From Flectonema sp. DT1601 (taxonomy: Eukaryota > Euglenozoa > Diplonemea > Diplonemida > Diplonemidae), in contig OZ025792.1 in the NCBI GenBank assembly GCA_964019425.1, forward strand, positions 620,001 through 684,000: 64,000 nt of DNA. Reading direction: 5' to 3'. Under the pieces are notes generated by a model, which worked only from the letters and a program-made list of their open reading frames with translations, had not been told where the DNA came from and made no database searches. Shown here in pieces: positions 1 through 10,947 of the stretch (positions are counted from its first letter, which is position 1; each line of letters starts with the position of its first letter). The position numbers were made by a program, and so were the translations under genes.

Positions 1-487
1 GAACACAGCAGTGAAAATCTCAGAGGAGTACATGAACTCTCTTAGGCTCGAGTTCAGGGAGCTTGTGAAGAACGAATGGGTGCGGTGGAATAAGCGTAGC
101 TATGAAACAGAAATGACTTTCGTATCTGATGCAAGTACAAAAGCCTGGGCATTTGTAGTGGGAAACTCTTATCGGAGAGGACGCTTCCCGCGCGATATAG
201 TGAACATGGGGATTTTCGAAAAGGAATTTTTCGCAGTAGTCAAGGCCATTGAATATGTAGTGACAGAGTTAAAACTGCAGAGTTGCAGGGTGACGGGACA
301 TGTAGACAACAAGGGAGTTATCGGTTCGTTGCACCGTGGCTATTCTCTACAACAAAATGTACAACCCATGTTACGGACTATTCATCGACTGTTGGACAGG
401 TCTAGTTCAGTTCTGCACGTCGAGTACGTGGCGAGCGAGGACAATATTGCTGACAAGCACACTAGACTGGAAGATGAAGCATACTAA
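1..487 (+). mobile_element. DIRS-like retrotransposon, RNase H end (fossil, cut by window edge)
   Basis: An open frame enters from the left edge and runs to a stop at 487. The translation has the RNase H pattern of tyrosine-recombinase (DIRS/PAT/Ngaro) retroelements: VSDAS near the start, an FEKEFFAVVKAI segment, GHVDNKGVIG in the middle and YVASEDNIADKHTR at the end, matching the usual Asp-Glu-Asp-Asp layout. The reverse transcriptase would lie upstream, outside the window. A direct repeat follows about 140 bp later, which may be part of the split terminal repeats these families use. Only a 3' fragment is visible, so completeness and age cannot be judged; the frame itself reads open. A Ty3-type assignment is less likely because no integrase follows. 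Confidence 0.6.
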
Positions 488-623
488 GAAATGATACACA
501 AGAAGAACGAACACCGCATCGCATCGGTTTATTATCTCATAAAAGACCGTTATTCTCCCAACTTTGATAGATACCATATCAAACTAGACACGACGGCCAC
601 GAACAATCCACTGGAAAGGGGTC

Positions 624-866
624 CGGTTTCGTGCACAAACAAAAAATCACAGTGTTATATCATTATTTTCTGTATAGTTGAAGTTAAAGCCAATTCTTTT
701 TTGCATTTAACAAGTATTGTAAGAACGAAAAAGAATGTTGGCAGCACACGTAAACCTCCTTTAGCTTTATCAGTTTAAGTCGGTTCACGGTTTCGTGCAC
801 AAACAAAAAATCACAGTGTTATATCATTATTTTCTGTATAGTTGAAGTTAAAGCCAATTCTTTTTA
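624..866 (+). repeat. Direct repeat with 164-bp period (dispersed family R1)
   Basis: A block of about 78 bp (CGGTTTCGTGCACAAAC onward, ending GCCAATTCTTTT) occurs at 624 and again at 788. The spacer begins GCATTTAACAAGTATTG. The same spacer plus block recurs at 53138-53310 and 57716-57823, and inverted at 39622-39692. Its position just behind the RNase H frame suggests it is terminal sequence of the DIRS-like element, with solo relics elsewhere; this link is inferred. Confidence 0.75.
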
Positions 867-867
867 T

Positions 868-1083
868 TTATTTATTTGTGTGTTCTTAGCCTCTTTATGG
901 AAATCCTTCCATTTTCCCTTCCCCCCAGTCTTAACGTAGGGGAGTCTACCAGGTGCCTACCCTGGACGCCCTTCGGGCGCGGGATTTGAACTAATTGCGT
1001 GTACGGGCGCGATGGGTTATTGCAGTGGCAGGGGGTCGAACCAGCGATCACCCAGCCCCTGGGATATCGCAACTTTTTATTAT
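868..1083. other. GC-rich block with tRNA-promoter-like motifs
   Basis: This block is far more GC-rich than its surroundings and has strong short hairpins (CGCCCTTCGGGCG; CCAGG paired with CCTGG). On the minus strand two stretches, GGTTCGACCCC and AGTTCAAATCCCGC, resemble the B box of tRNA genes. No cloverleaf can be folded, so a tRNA-derived SINE remnant is possible but unproven. Confidence 0.35.
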
Positions 1084-1120
1084 TATTACTTTTCTGCAAT
1101 TTTTATTTATAAATAAGTTT

Positions 1121-1183
1121 TCGAAAAGGTGGGAAGTAACGGACTGGGAGCTTTTGGCTCCTGCCCTATTCCCGATGTAAACT

Positions 1184-1217
<34 letters not shown>

Positions 1218-1410
1218 GGCCCAAAGGGCGACAATGAAAGATGCTGACCAAGGAATAATATTCAAATGAATTTTCGTTTCAAAGAAACAAACAGGATTAA
1301 GGGAGAGGCAGAAAAAAAAAAAAAAATAATATGAAGAGGAAATAATCAAACATGAAAAAAAAAAATAAAATAAAAATAAATAAATAAACGTTATATATAA
1401 GCAATTTCTT
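1121..1410 (+). repeat. 400-bp dispersed element, copy 1 (3' part lost)
   Basis: Starts GGGAAGTAACGGACTGGGAG, continues through a T run to AACAGGCCCAAAGGGCGACA, then a palindromic CGTTTCAAAGAAAC and a poly-purine tail. It matches four other copies at 9851-10237 (minus), 12651-13062, 14341-14742 and 17228-17631 (minus). This copy lacks the far end that reads GGGGATATGAGG in the others. No coding capacity; probably a non-autonomous mobile sequence of unknown class. Confidence 0.8.
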
Positions 1411-2286
1411 TTTTTTTTCGCAATTTTTTATTTATTTATTACTTTTCTGTCCCAACGGGACGACAAATGAAAAATGTCCTCCCTTAGCTGAAAATGCACA
1501 CTGCACCCTGTTTTATCAAGTCCTTTGTCTTTGTTTTTCTGAAAGATATCTGTAGTTGTTGTTATATTAATATGCTAGCACGAAAACGACGGCTAGGTTT
1601 ATGATGATTGGATATGTGGCTTAGGTTATCTGTTTGTTACATTTGGAAGTATTTTACAACAGGTTTATCGAACCTGTATCTGCAATGTGTGCGACCCTGG
1701 GATGGGAATATAGGAATTTAGTTATATTAATAAGGTTATCGTTCATTATTTCCAATAAAATAGAAATGTGGGAAGAACTATGGGATGGCGGAACGCAGCC
1801 CCCCCCCCCAACCCCCCCCAAGGGGGGGGAGCCACTAATAAAGGCCAACCTCCTGAAAAAGAATCAAGAAAAAACAAAAATGCCCTCACCCAGGGTCGAA
1901 CTGGACGGTTTACAGCCATTTTGGGTTTTGTAAAGAATGGTTAGTTCTGAAACTATTTGTGTAGGAAAGACCCTTTACCCAAAAAGAAATGAAATCAAAG
2001 ATTGCTTTTTCACAGCTTGGCACCTAAAACCCAAAACTCATTAAGAAGGAAAAGATTATTTCAAAAAGAAAATTTTTGCTAACTAAATTGGCAGCCATAC
2101 ACCTAAATTTCAAAACCATACCACTTACTAACAAAATTTCTTTCTCATCACTTTTATATTTTAAGAAAACGGTTAACAGGAATTTATGAAGACTTTTGGA
2201 TAGATCAACTCTTTTTTAGACCTGCTCGGGCACAAAAATCCAGTATTTTTCCTTAGGCAAAAATAAATCTTACTTACTTCCTACTG
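1411..2286. other. Gene-free stretch, weak repeats only
   Basis: AT-rich sequence without a credible gene. On the minus strand near 1875-1905 there is a CCAGTTCGACCCTGG segment that resembles a tRNA T-arm, but no cloverleaf follows. At about 2181-2210 lies a short relative of the duplicated block at 3.2 and 3.7 kb. Confidence 0.5.
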
Positions 2287-3073
2287 GCAGCTTAAATTTG
2301 TTTGCAGGAAAAAAGTAAGCAGCTAAAATTTGCTTGCGGGAAGAAAATAAGCAGCTAAAATTTGCTTGCGGGAAGAAAATCAGCAGCTAAAATTTGCTTG
2401 CGGGAAGAAAATAAGCAGCTAAAATTTGCTTGCGGGAAGAAAATTAGCAGCTAAAATTTGCTTGCGGGAAGAAAATTAGCAGCTAAAATTTGCTTGCGGG
2501 AAGAAAATAAGCAGCTAAAATTTGCTTGCGGGAAGAAAATTAGCAGCTAAAATTTGCTTGCGGGAAGAAAATAAGCAGCTAAAATTTGCTTGCGGGAAGA
2601 AAATTAGCAGCTAAAATTTGCTTGCGGGAAGAAAATAAGCAGCTAAAATTTGCTTGCGGGAAGAAAATTAGCAGCTAAAATTTGCTTGCGGGAAGAAAAT
2701 AAGCAGCTAAAATTTGCTTGCGGGAAGAAAATTAGCAGCTAAAATTTGCTTGCGGGAAGAAAATCAGCAGCTAAAATTTGCTTGCGGGAAGAAAATTAGC
2801 AGCTAAAATTTGCTTGCGGGAAGAAAATAAGCAGCTAAAATTTGCTTGCGGGAAGGAAATTAGCAGCTAAAATTTGCTTGCGGGAAGAAAATCAGCAGCT
2901 AAAATTTGCTTGCGGGAAGAAAATAAGCAGCTAAAATTTGCTTGCGGGAAGAAAATAAGCAGCTAAAACCTGCTTGCGGGAAGAGAATCAGCAGCTAAAA
3001 TTTGCTTGCGGGAAGAAAATTAGCAGCTAAAATTTGCCTGCAAGAAGAAAATTAGCAGCCAAAATTTGCCCAG
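2287..3073 (+). repeat. 32-bp minisatellite, about 24 copies
   Basis: The unit GCAGCTAAAATTTGCTTGCG plus GGAAGAAAATWA repeats head to tail with a constant 32-bp period. Inner copies differ almost only at the last two or three bases (TTA, TAA, TCA), while the first and last copies are more diverged. This pattern shows recent homogenisation. The sub-motif CTTGCGGGAAGAAA reappears in the degenerate repeats just downstream, which may be its source. Confidence 0.97.
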
Positions 3074-3179
3074 GGGTGCTACATAAGCATTGGTTGCAGA
3101 AAGGTGGCAAAAATGAAAGGAATTATTTATTAAAACCCAAATTGTCTAAACCATAACAAAAAGACAGCTTGGCACCAAA

Positions 3180-4010
3180 ACTCTAAAACCTATTCTCCTC
3201 AGGGATTTGTGAAGCCTTTTCGAGATCGATAGGCCAAGGGATAACCATAAAAAAGGTGTAACCATGATTTTCTTGGAGGTGAGTGGCACAAAAAGCAGTA
3301 AAAAAAAAAAAAAAAAAATCCCGTGACAAAGGCAAATAACTGCAAAAGCAGCAATTCTCTTTCCGCAAACGCCCCCCCCCGTGGGTCATCAGGTCATTTG
3401 GTAGTGCCAACCTGCAACAGGTTAACATGCAACACTCTACCTTTCTTCCCGTAATGCGTGACACCATTCAACACTTACGTAGCACTTCACTTAGCACCAG
3501 GCCTGCTTGCGGGAAGAAACAGAAGCCTCATTCCCAGTACGGAAGTAGCTAGGCCTGGCGCTTACATAGCACTTCTGGGCGACCTAATATTATTCCTGCA
3601 ATGCGTGACACTATTACGTAGCACTTAGCACCAGGCCTGCCAGCAGGAAGAAACAGAAGGCCCATACCCAGTAGCACTTAGCACCAGGCCTGCTATCAGG
3701 AAGAAACAGAAGCCTCATTCCCAGTACGGAACTGAAGACTTTTCGGGGCCGATAGATAGAGAGATAACCATAAAAAAAGATTTACTCATGTTTTTTTGGA
3801 AGTGAGTGGCGCAAAAAGTGGGAAAAAAAAAAAAAAATTCCGTGACAAAGGCAAATTTCCTTCTGCAAACGCCCGCCGTGGATCATTAGACTGTCATTTA
3901 GTAGCGCCGACTTGCCACAGGTCAATATGCAACGCTACTTTTCTTTCCGTAATGCGTGGCACCAGTCAACACTTATGTTGCACTTAGAACCAGACCTTCT
4001 TGCTGGAATG
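3180..4010 (+). repeat. Diverged tandem duplication, about 270-bp block
   Basis: Two related blocks at about 3205-3500 and 3730-3990 share an ordered set of anchors: a GATCGATAGG-like start, GGATAACCATAAAAAA, GTGAGTGGC, GTGACAAAGGCAAAT, CAAACGCCC and CGTAATGCGTG. Between them lie three copies of a CACTTAGCACCAGGCCTGC unit with GGAAGAAACAGAAG. Nothing coding is visible. This looks like an old satellite related to the neighbouring 32-bp minisatellite. Confidence 0.8.
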
Positions 4011-4099
4011 CAAAGAAGAATTAGTGTGTAATTAGGTGAGGCCTGGCTTGGGTACCTGGCCCAGGACTTGGTGGATTTCCTCAGAACCCAAAATATCCC

Positions 4100-4256
4100 C
4101 AATGCTGACAATTATATAGGAGATAGGAGATACCAAGTCACTTGAGATACCTCCTTGTAAATTAATTCCCGGTATTTCAAATTTGAATTGATAGTGTCAA
4201 CTCTGCTTACTGCTCTCGTTTATGTGTTGTCTCCTGAAGTGATCTTAACTCCTATA
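4100..4256 (+). repeat. Left outer edge of the 12.5-kb inverted structure
   Basis: It contains GGAGATACCAAG and GAGATACC units and then a stretch ending GTGATCTTAACTCCT directly before the hairpin satellite. The reverse complement of this order is found at 16367-16605 (AGGAGTTAAGATCAC, then GGTATCT units), immediately outside the oppositely oriented satellite. Identity is moderate and judged by eye. Confidence 0.6.
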
Positions 4257-4369
4257 AAAAGAAAAAAAAAAAAAAGAAATCAAAAAAGAAGAATTTTCAA
4301 ACGAAGTTATAACAACCCCTACCACCCATTATGATCAATTCCGCTTGTTTTTTTTTTTTTTTTTTTTTA

Positions 4370-5720
4370 AAAACAAATAAAAAAAATAAAAAAATTATAA
4401 AAGATTAAACAATGTTATCATTGTTTTTTTATCGATCGACTATGTCGATTACTTTCTATTTTCCGTCCTGGTCAAGACGCTAAACTGATTGTTTTTTTTT
4501 TTTTTTCAAAATTAATAAAAAAGAATATAAAAAAAAAAAATAAAAAAAGAATAAACAATGTTATCATTGTTTTTTTATCGTTCGACTTTGTCGACCAATT
4601 TCTATTTTCCGTTTTTCTTAAAAAATAAATAAAAAGAATTTAAAAAAAAAAAAAAAAAAAGAATAAACAATGTTATCATTGTTTTTTTATCGATCGACTA
4701 TGTCGATTACTTTCTATTTTCCGTCCTGGTCAAGACGCTAAACTGATTGTTTTTTTTTTTTTTTCAAAATTAATAAAAAAGAATATAAAAAAAAAAAATA
4801 AAAAAAAGAATAAACAATGTTATCATTGTTTTTTTATCGTTCGACTTTGTCGACTAATTTTTATTTTCCGTTTTTTTCCCTTAAAAAATAAATAAAAAGA
4901 ATTTAAAAAAAAAAAATAAAAAAAAGAATAAACAATGTTATCATTGTTTTTTTATCGTTCGACTTTGTCGACTAATTTTTATTTTCCGTTTTTTTCCCTT
5001 AAAAAATAAATAAAAAGAATTTAAAAAAAAAAAAAAAAAAAAAGAATAAACAATGTTATCATTGTTTTTTTTATCGATCGACTTTGTCGACTAATTTCTA
5101 TTTTCCGTCCTGGTCAAGACGCTAAACTGATTGTTTTTTCTAAATAAATAAAAAGAATAAAAAAAAAAAAAAAAAAAAAAGATTAAACAATGTTATCATT
5201 GTTTTTTTTTATCGATCGACTATGTCGATTACTTTCTATTTTCCGTCCTGGTCAGGACGCTAAACTGATTGTTTTTTCTTTAAAAAATAAATAAAAAGAA
5301 TAAAAAAAAAAAAAAAAAAAAAAAAAGAATAAACAATGTTATCATTGTTTTGTTATCGATCGACTATGTCGATCACTTTCTATTTCCCGTCCTGGTCAGG
5401 ACGCTAAACTGATTGTTTTTTTTTTTTTTTTTCAAAATTAATAAAAAAGAATATAAAAAAAAAAAATAAAAAAAAGAATAAACAATGTTATCATTGTTTT
5501 TTTATCGTTCGACTTTGTCGACTAATTTTTATTTTCCGTTTTTTTCCCTTAAAAAATAAATAAAAAGAATTTAAAAAAAAAAAAAAAAAAAAAAAAAGAA
5601 TAAACAATGTTATCATTGTTTTTTTTATCGATCGACTTTGTCGACTAATTTCTATTTTCCGTCCTGGTCAAGACGCTAAACTGATTGTTTTTTCTTTAAA
5701 AAATAAATAAAAAGAATAAA

Positions 5721-5751
<31 letters not shown>

Positions 5752-6395
5752 AATGTTATCATTGTTTTTTTATCGATCGACTATGTCGATCACTTTCTAT
5801 TTCCCGTCCTGGTCAGGACGCTAAACTGATTGTTTTTTCTTTAAAAATAAATAAAAAGAATAAAAAAAAAAAAAAAAAAAAGGAATAAACAATGTTATCA
5901 TTGTTTTTATTTTATCGATCGACTATGTCGATTACTTTCTATTTTCCGTCCTGGTCAAGACGCTAAACTGATTGTTTTTTCTTTAAAAAATAATAAGAAG
6001 GATTTAAAAAAAAAAAACAAAAAAAAAAAAGAATAAACAATGTTATCATTGTTTTTTTATCGATCGACTATGTCGATCACTTTCTATTTTTCGTCCTGGT
6101 CAAGACGCTAAACTGATTGTTTTTTCTTTAAAAAATAATAAGAAGGATTTAAAAAAAAAAAACAAAAAAAAAAAAGAATAAACAATGTTATCATTGTTTT
6201 TTTATCGATCGACTATGTCGATCACTTTCTATTTTCCGTCCTGGTCAAGACGCAAAACTGATTGTTTTTTTTCAAAATTAATAAAAAAGAATACAAAAAA
6301 AAATAAAAAAAAAAGAATAAACAATGTTATCATTGTTTTTTTTTTATCGTTCGACTTTGTTGACTAATTTCTATTTTCCGTTTTTTTTTTTCTTT
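4370..6395 (+). repeat. Hairpin satellite array, left arm, part 1
   Basis: About 15 units of 105-165 bp, each holding ACAATGTTATCATTGT, then ATCGATCGACTATGTCGAT or ATCGTTCGACTTTGTCGAC, then in most units GTCCTGGTCAAGAC, separated by long A and T runs. Type A units have the third hairpin; type B units lack it. A and B alternate at 4410-4814, while other stretches are A only, and two chimeras occur near 5047 and 5604. In the opposite orientation each unit reads as three hairpins followed by a T run. Confidence 0.97.
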
Positions 6396-8140
6396 TTAAC
6401 CCATTAAGGACGGGGGGTCCACTACAGTGGTTATTTTGAAATTTTATTTTCGCTAAGGGGAAAACCCGGCTAACGCTACCCAGGGGGGGTGTAATCGAGG
6501 CCGTTTCGCGACGAATCTTGGGTGGGATGGCGTGGTTCGCTGTGTTTTCATTCATGAAATTCAAAACTAATAATCGAAATTTTACCACCTAACAAGAAGT
6601 TTCGTGTGCCTGTTGAAATTGATACAAGTTCGGCGTCCTATGAAAGTCTGATGATGATGGATTCTGTATCGGAGTCGTCATCTGACAGCAACACAGCAAA
6701 GGTATCAAAGTGGGGGGGCAAAACCAAGAGAATCTCCAGGGAAAAACGGAAAGGACCTACCCAGAGTGTGAGCGACTTTAATGAAATGAGCGAATTGAAG
6801 GCATCCAACTCATTTTCACTGATCATGTGCTTAAAATGATATTTCGACACACTCTTGCCTACCCGATTGACAAAGAGACGTCCATGAAGTCACTAGAAGT
6901 TGGTGAACTGAAATGCTTTCTCCGTAATTTCCACACTGCTAACAAACACATTCCTGCTTCTTATGTTCATAGTCTTGTTAAACCCCATAATAATAAAGGG
7001 CATTGGGTGACGTTTGACAATTTCAATTCGTCATACGCATTTCTTGTTTTGATGTTAGCGAAAGGGTTCCACTGTGTTGGAACAGCCTGATGGAACGGAA
7101 AGGGAGTTCTGTTGATGTTACAAAACCGAAGGCTACCCCTGGACCGGGACGACTAAGCAAATCGGAAGTGAAAGAAAGACCGAAGAATCTTTCTGCTTCT
7201 TACCTTCAGTCAAGCACGGCATCCACCATATAAAGTGGAGAGACTCAAAGGATGTGCATCTTTTCAGTACTCTTCCCTTACGTGAGCACTGTGTCGATGT
7301 ATATCGCTGGATTAGGAAGAGAAATAAAAAAGAAAAAGTGCCGATCAAACTACCGTGCAAGTAGATAGGTACACCAAAACGATGGGAGGTGTTAACCTGA
7401 TGGATAGCGTGAAGGGAAGGGCGAACAGAAACCTTCAAACTAAACGATGGCATCTAAAGGTTTTCGACTACTTGCTGAAAGTTTCAATGTTCAACACGTT
7501 TACCCTTCAAAAGAAATGCGGTAAGGATACTGGTACCTACATACGGTATGTAGAGGAGCTCGCTATGCAACTCGTCAGTGACGGGACGTCGAGAGACAAG
7601 ACAACCAATACTACATCTACTATTGACTCGGGTTCGCACTTTTCACACATGTTCAGCACCACTGAGCACTATCCATCAATATTTGGCGCTGCTAAACAAT
7701 GTAAGTATCACAATACTCGAGTGAGGACTACTTATGGATGCCAGGGGTGTAAGGTTTTTATGTGTCCTGCACCCTGTTTTGGCAAATACCACTTAAATCT
7801 TACAAAGGGGTGAACATTTGCGTCCCATACCACCACCTCTGTGTCGGGAGGTGCTATCCGGGAAGAATGTACGAAGGGGAAGACCCCTGCACTCACAACA
7901 ACATCAAAATTGAAGAGGCGCAGGGAGTCATAAGAACTGAGCTTATTTTTGTCTTTGGTGGTGTTTTCATTTGTTCTGTTCACCCTTTAGGTGGTGAATG
8001 TGTGTGTATTTTTAACGGGCAGGCAATGGCGGTTCACTTTGTCACATCACCTTTCCGAGCCCCCCTACCCCTTTTCCCCGTTAGCTCTTTTTTCAAAAAA
8101 GTCAAAAAACCGGGTTTTACCCCCGTCCGTAATGGGTTAA
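6396..8140 (+). mobile_element. piggyBac transposon, broken, TTAA-flanked
   Basis: Both ends show the hallmark TTAA duplication (6396-6399 and 8137-8140) and matching terminal inverted repeats: TTAACCCATTAAGGACGGGG at the left and its counterpart with a single mismatch (CCCATTACGGACGGGGG) at the right. Satellite sequence continues on both sides, so the element inserted into the array. At 1.7 kb it is shorter than autonomous piggyBacs (about 2.4 kb), and its transposase frame is internally deleted and broken. Confidence 0.95.
6606..7813 (+). pseudogene. piggyBac (PGBD-type) transposase remnant
   Basis: Three open segments hold pieces of a piggyBac transposase: an acidic Ser/Asp-rich N-terminus (6606-6839), a catalytic-core piece GHWVTFDNFNSSYAFLVL (about 7000-7055) matching the second-Asp region, and MGGVNLMDSVKG plus KRWHLKVFDYLLK (about 7380-7480) matching the conserved MGGVD region. 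The end (about 7700-7795) has a Cys-rich domain, CQGCKVFMCPAPCFGKYH. Most of the N-terminal half of the catalytic domain is missing, at least one in-frame stop lies at 7088, and the reading frame changes between segments. It is not functional. Confidence 0.9.
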
Positions 8141-9381
8141 AAAATAAATAAAAAGAATTTAAAATAAAAAAAAAGAATAAACAATGTTATCATTGTCTTT
8201 TTTTTATCGATCGACTATGTCGATTACTTTCTATTTTCCGTCCTGGTCAAGACGCTAAACTGATTGTTTTTTCTTTAAAAAAAAAAAAAAAAAGGATTTA
8301 AAAAAAAAAAAAAAAAGAATAAACAATGTTATCATTGTTTTTTTTTATCGATCGACTATGTCGATCACTTTCTATTTTCCGTCCTGGTCAAGACGCTAAA
8401 TTGATTGTTTTTTTTTTTTCAAAATTAATAAAAAAGAATATAAAAAAAAAATAAAAAAAAAAGAATAAACAATGTTATCATTGTTTTTTTTTTTATCGTT
8501 CGACTTTGTTGACTAATTTCTATTTTCCGTTTTTTTTTCTTTTTAAAAATAAATAAAAAGAATTTAAAAAAAAAAAAAAAAAAAGAGTAAACAATGTTAT
8601 CATTGTTTTTTTTATCGATCGACTATGTCGATTACTTTCTATTTTCCGTCCTGGTCAAGACGCTAAACTGATTGTTTTTTTTTCAAAATTATTAAAAAAG
8701 AATATAAAAAAAAACAAAAAAAAAAAGAATAAACAATGTTATCATTGTTTTTTTTTATATCGTTCGACTTTGTCGACTAATTTTTATTTTCCGTTTTTTT
8801 TCTTTAAAAATAATTAAAAAGAATTTAAAAAAAAAAAAAAAAAAAGAATAAACAATGTTATCATTGTTTTTTTATCGATCGACTATGTCGATCACTTTCT
8901 ATTTTCCGTCCTGGTCAAGACGCTAAACTGATTGTTTTTTCTTTAAAAAATAATAAGAAGGATTTAAAAAAAAAAAAAAAAAAAAAAAGAATAAACAATG
9001 TTATCATTGTTTTTTATCGATCGACTATGTCGATCACTTTCTATTTTCCGTCCTGGTCAAGACGCTAAACTGATTGTTTTTTCTTTAAAACAATAAAAAG
9101 GATTAAAAAAAAAAAAAAAAAAAAAAAGAATAAACAATGTTATCATTGTTTTTTTATCGATCGACTATGTCGATCACTTTCTATTTTCCGTCCTGGTCAA
9201 GACGCTAAACTGATTGTTTTTTCTTTAAAATAATAAAAAGGATTAAAAAAAAAAAAAAAAAAAAAAAGAATAAACAATGTTATCATTGTTTTTTATCGAT
9301 CGACTATGTCGATCACTTTCTATTTTCCGTCCTGGTCAAGACGCTAAACTGATTGTTTTTTCTTTAAAAAATAATTAAAAG

Positions 9382-9420
<39 letters not shown>

Positions 9421-9813
9421 ATAAACAATGCTATCATTGTTTTTTTATCGATCGACTATGTCGATCACTTTCAATTTTCCGTCCTGGTCAGGACGCTAAA
9501 CTGATTGTTTTTTCTTTAAAAATAAATAAAAAGAATAAAAAAAAAAAAAAAAAAAAAGGAATAAACAATGTTATCATTGTTTTTTTTTTATCGATCGACT
9601 ATGTCGATTACTTTCTATTTTCCGTCCTGGTCAAGACGCTAAACTGATTGTTTTTTCTTTAAAATAATTAAAAGGATTTAAAAAAAAAAAAAAAAAAAAA
9701 AAAAGAATAAACAATGTTATCATTGTTTTTTTTCTATCGATCGACTATGTCGATTAATTTCTATTTTCCGTCCTGATCGAGACGCTAAACTGATTGTTTC
9801 CTTTTTTTAAATA

Positions 9814-9850
<37 letters not shown>
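8141..9850 (+). repeat. Hairpin satellite array, left arm, part 2
   Basis: Twelve further units of the same satellite, mostly type A in head-to-tail order from 8846 onward, with B units at 8465 and 8728. The A tract between units reaches nearly 40 bases near 9385. The last unit (9710) has the variant hairpin GTCCTGATCGAGAC, shared with the units nearest the centre in the right arm (13120, 14805). The array stops at the 400-bp element. Confidence 0.97.
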
Positions 9851-9854
<4 letters not shown>

Positions 9855-10237
9855 ATCTCCCTGCTATCCTCATATCCCCACAATAATATTATACCTTTTC
9901 ATTTTCTCTTTCCTTTTCTGGTCTTTTTTTTTCTTTTTTTTCCTTTTTCATACAACGTTTTTATTTATATTTTATTTTATTTTTTTTTTTTCATGTTTGA
10001 TTATTTCCTCTTCATATTTTTTTCTATTCTTTCTTTTTTTTTTTTTTTTCTCTACCTCTCTCTTAATTCTGTTCGTTTCTTTGAAACGAAAATTCATTTG
10101 AATATTATTCCTTGGTCAGCAACCATCATTGTCGCCCTTTGGGCCTGTTAAAAAAAATAAAAATAAAAAGAAAGTTTACATCGGGAATAGGGCAGGAGCC
10201 AAAAGCTCCCAGTCCGTTACTTCCCACCTTATCGAAA
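9851..10237 (-). repeat. 400-bp dispersed element, copy 2 (inverted)
   Basis: It runs from GAGCATCTCCCTGCTATCC to CCACCTTATCGAAATCC, the reverse complement of the copies at 12651 and 14341. The element end carries an imperfect hairpin with loop TTTTG in GGGAGCTTTTGGCTCC. It borders the inner end of the left satellite array, mirroring the copy at 12651 at the inner end of the right array. Confidence 0.9.
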
Positions 10238-10560
10238 TCCTTTTGGGAGTGGGTAGATGGGGGAAAACGTGACTTATAGTCCTTAAATTCTTTACTAAAC
10301 TTACAGTTACGTCTAAAATGCGCAACTGGACCTTTGAGGTATGTCTCAAAACATAAAGGACATTTGGCTACTAAAGTTTTATCCCCATCCAGAGCCGATC
10401 TCGAAATAGCCTCTTGTAAAGCCTCGGGGGCTGGGTTGGCTGAGAGATGGTTGCCAGTATCTTTATGACACCGCCGGCCCGGTGTTTCTTTTTTTTTTTG
10501 TTGTGAAGTAGCAATAATAAAAAAAAAAAAAAAATAGAAAAGAGAATGGCTCAGAAACAA
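10238..10560 (-). pseudogene. Fragment encoding a C2HC zinc finger, origin unknown
   Basis: A minus-strand frame runs from 10560 to 10126, but its last 40 or so residues are simply the 400-bp element read through. The distinctive part, about 10270-10480, encodes AKCPLCFETYLKGPVAHFRRNC, a Cys-x2-Cys-x10-His-x4-Cys finger, followed by a basic stretch. Such fingers occur in many mobile-element proteins. I cannot name the family. The upstream end is a poly-T-encoded Phe run, so the true start is not visible. Confidence 0.45.
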
Positions 10561-10947
10561 TATCGATGAGTTAAGATCTTTTTTTTTAAACTAATTCTTT
10601 TTTTTTTAATTTCGGGCAGCTAACCCTAGAGTTTTTTTTTGGTAAATACTGTTTAAAGGAAAACGAGCTACGCTCTAAAACAGAAAAATCGGAGTAACTA
10701 CTTGTTTATAATATATATGAGTGGATGTCAAAAGTCTGGTACCGTTTTGGTCAACGGTAAACTGCGGGCATGTACAACTCAATCGAGACCCAACCCTGTC
10801 TGAAACATGCCCCAAAAAATTCAATTCCGGGTGTGGGATCTCACTTTACTCGTAATACTTGTAAAAAAAAAAAAAATTCCTGCATTTTTTGCTTGTAGCC
10901 GGTAACAAAGCTGTTACAGAGAGCCCCAAGCATAACAAAAGCAAAAT

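Noticed and set aside
868-1083. A tRNA gene suggested by two B-box-like motifs
   Set aside because: No acceptor stem, D arm or anticodon arm can be paired around either motif.
1860-1935. tRNA-Tyr-like 3' half on the minus strand (CTGTAAA, then CCAGTTCGACCCTGG)
   Set aside because: The variable region is too short and no matching 5' acceptor strand is present.
2287-3073. CRISPR array
   Set aside because: The 32-bp units are directly adjacent with no unique spacers, and the DNA is eukaryotic in character.
4370-9850. Spliced-leader RNA gene array
   Set aside because: Tandem repeats with hairpins and T runs would fit, but no exon-plus-GT donor and no Sm-binding-site-like order recurs in the unit, and the units are very A/T-tract rich.
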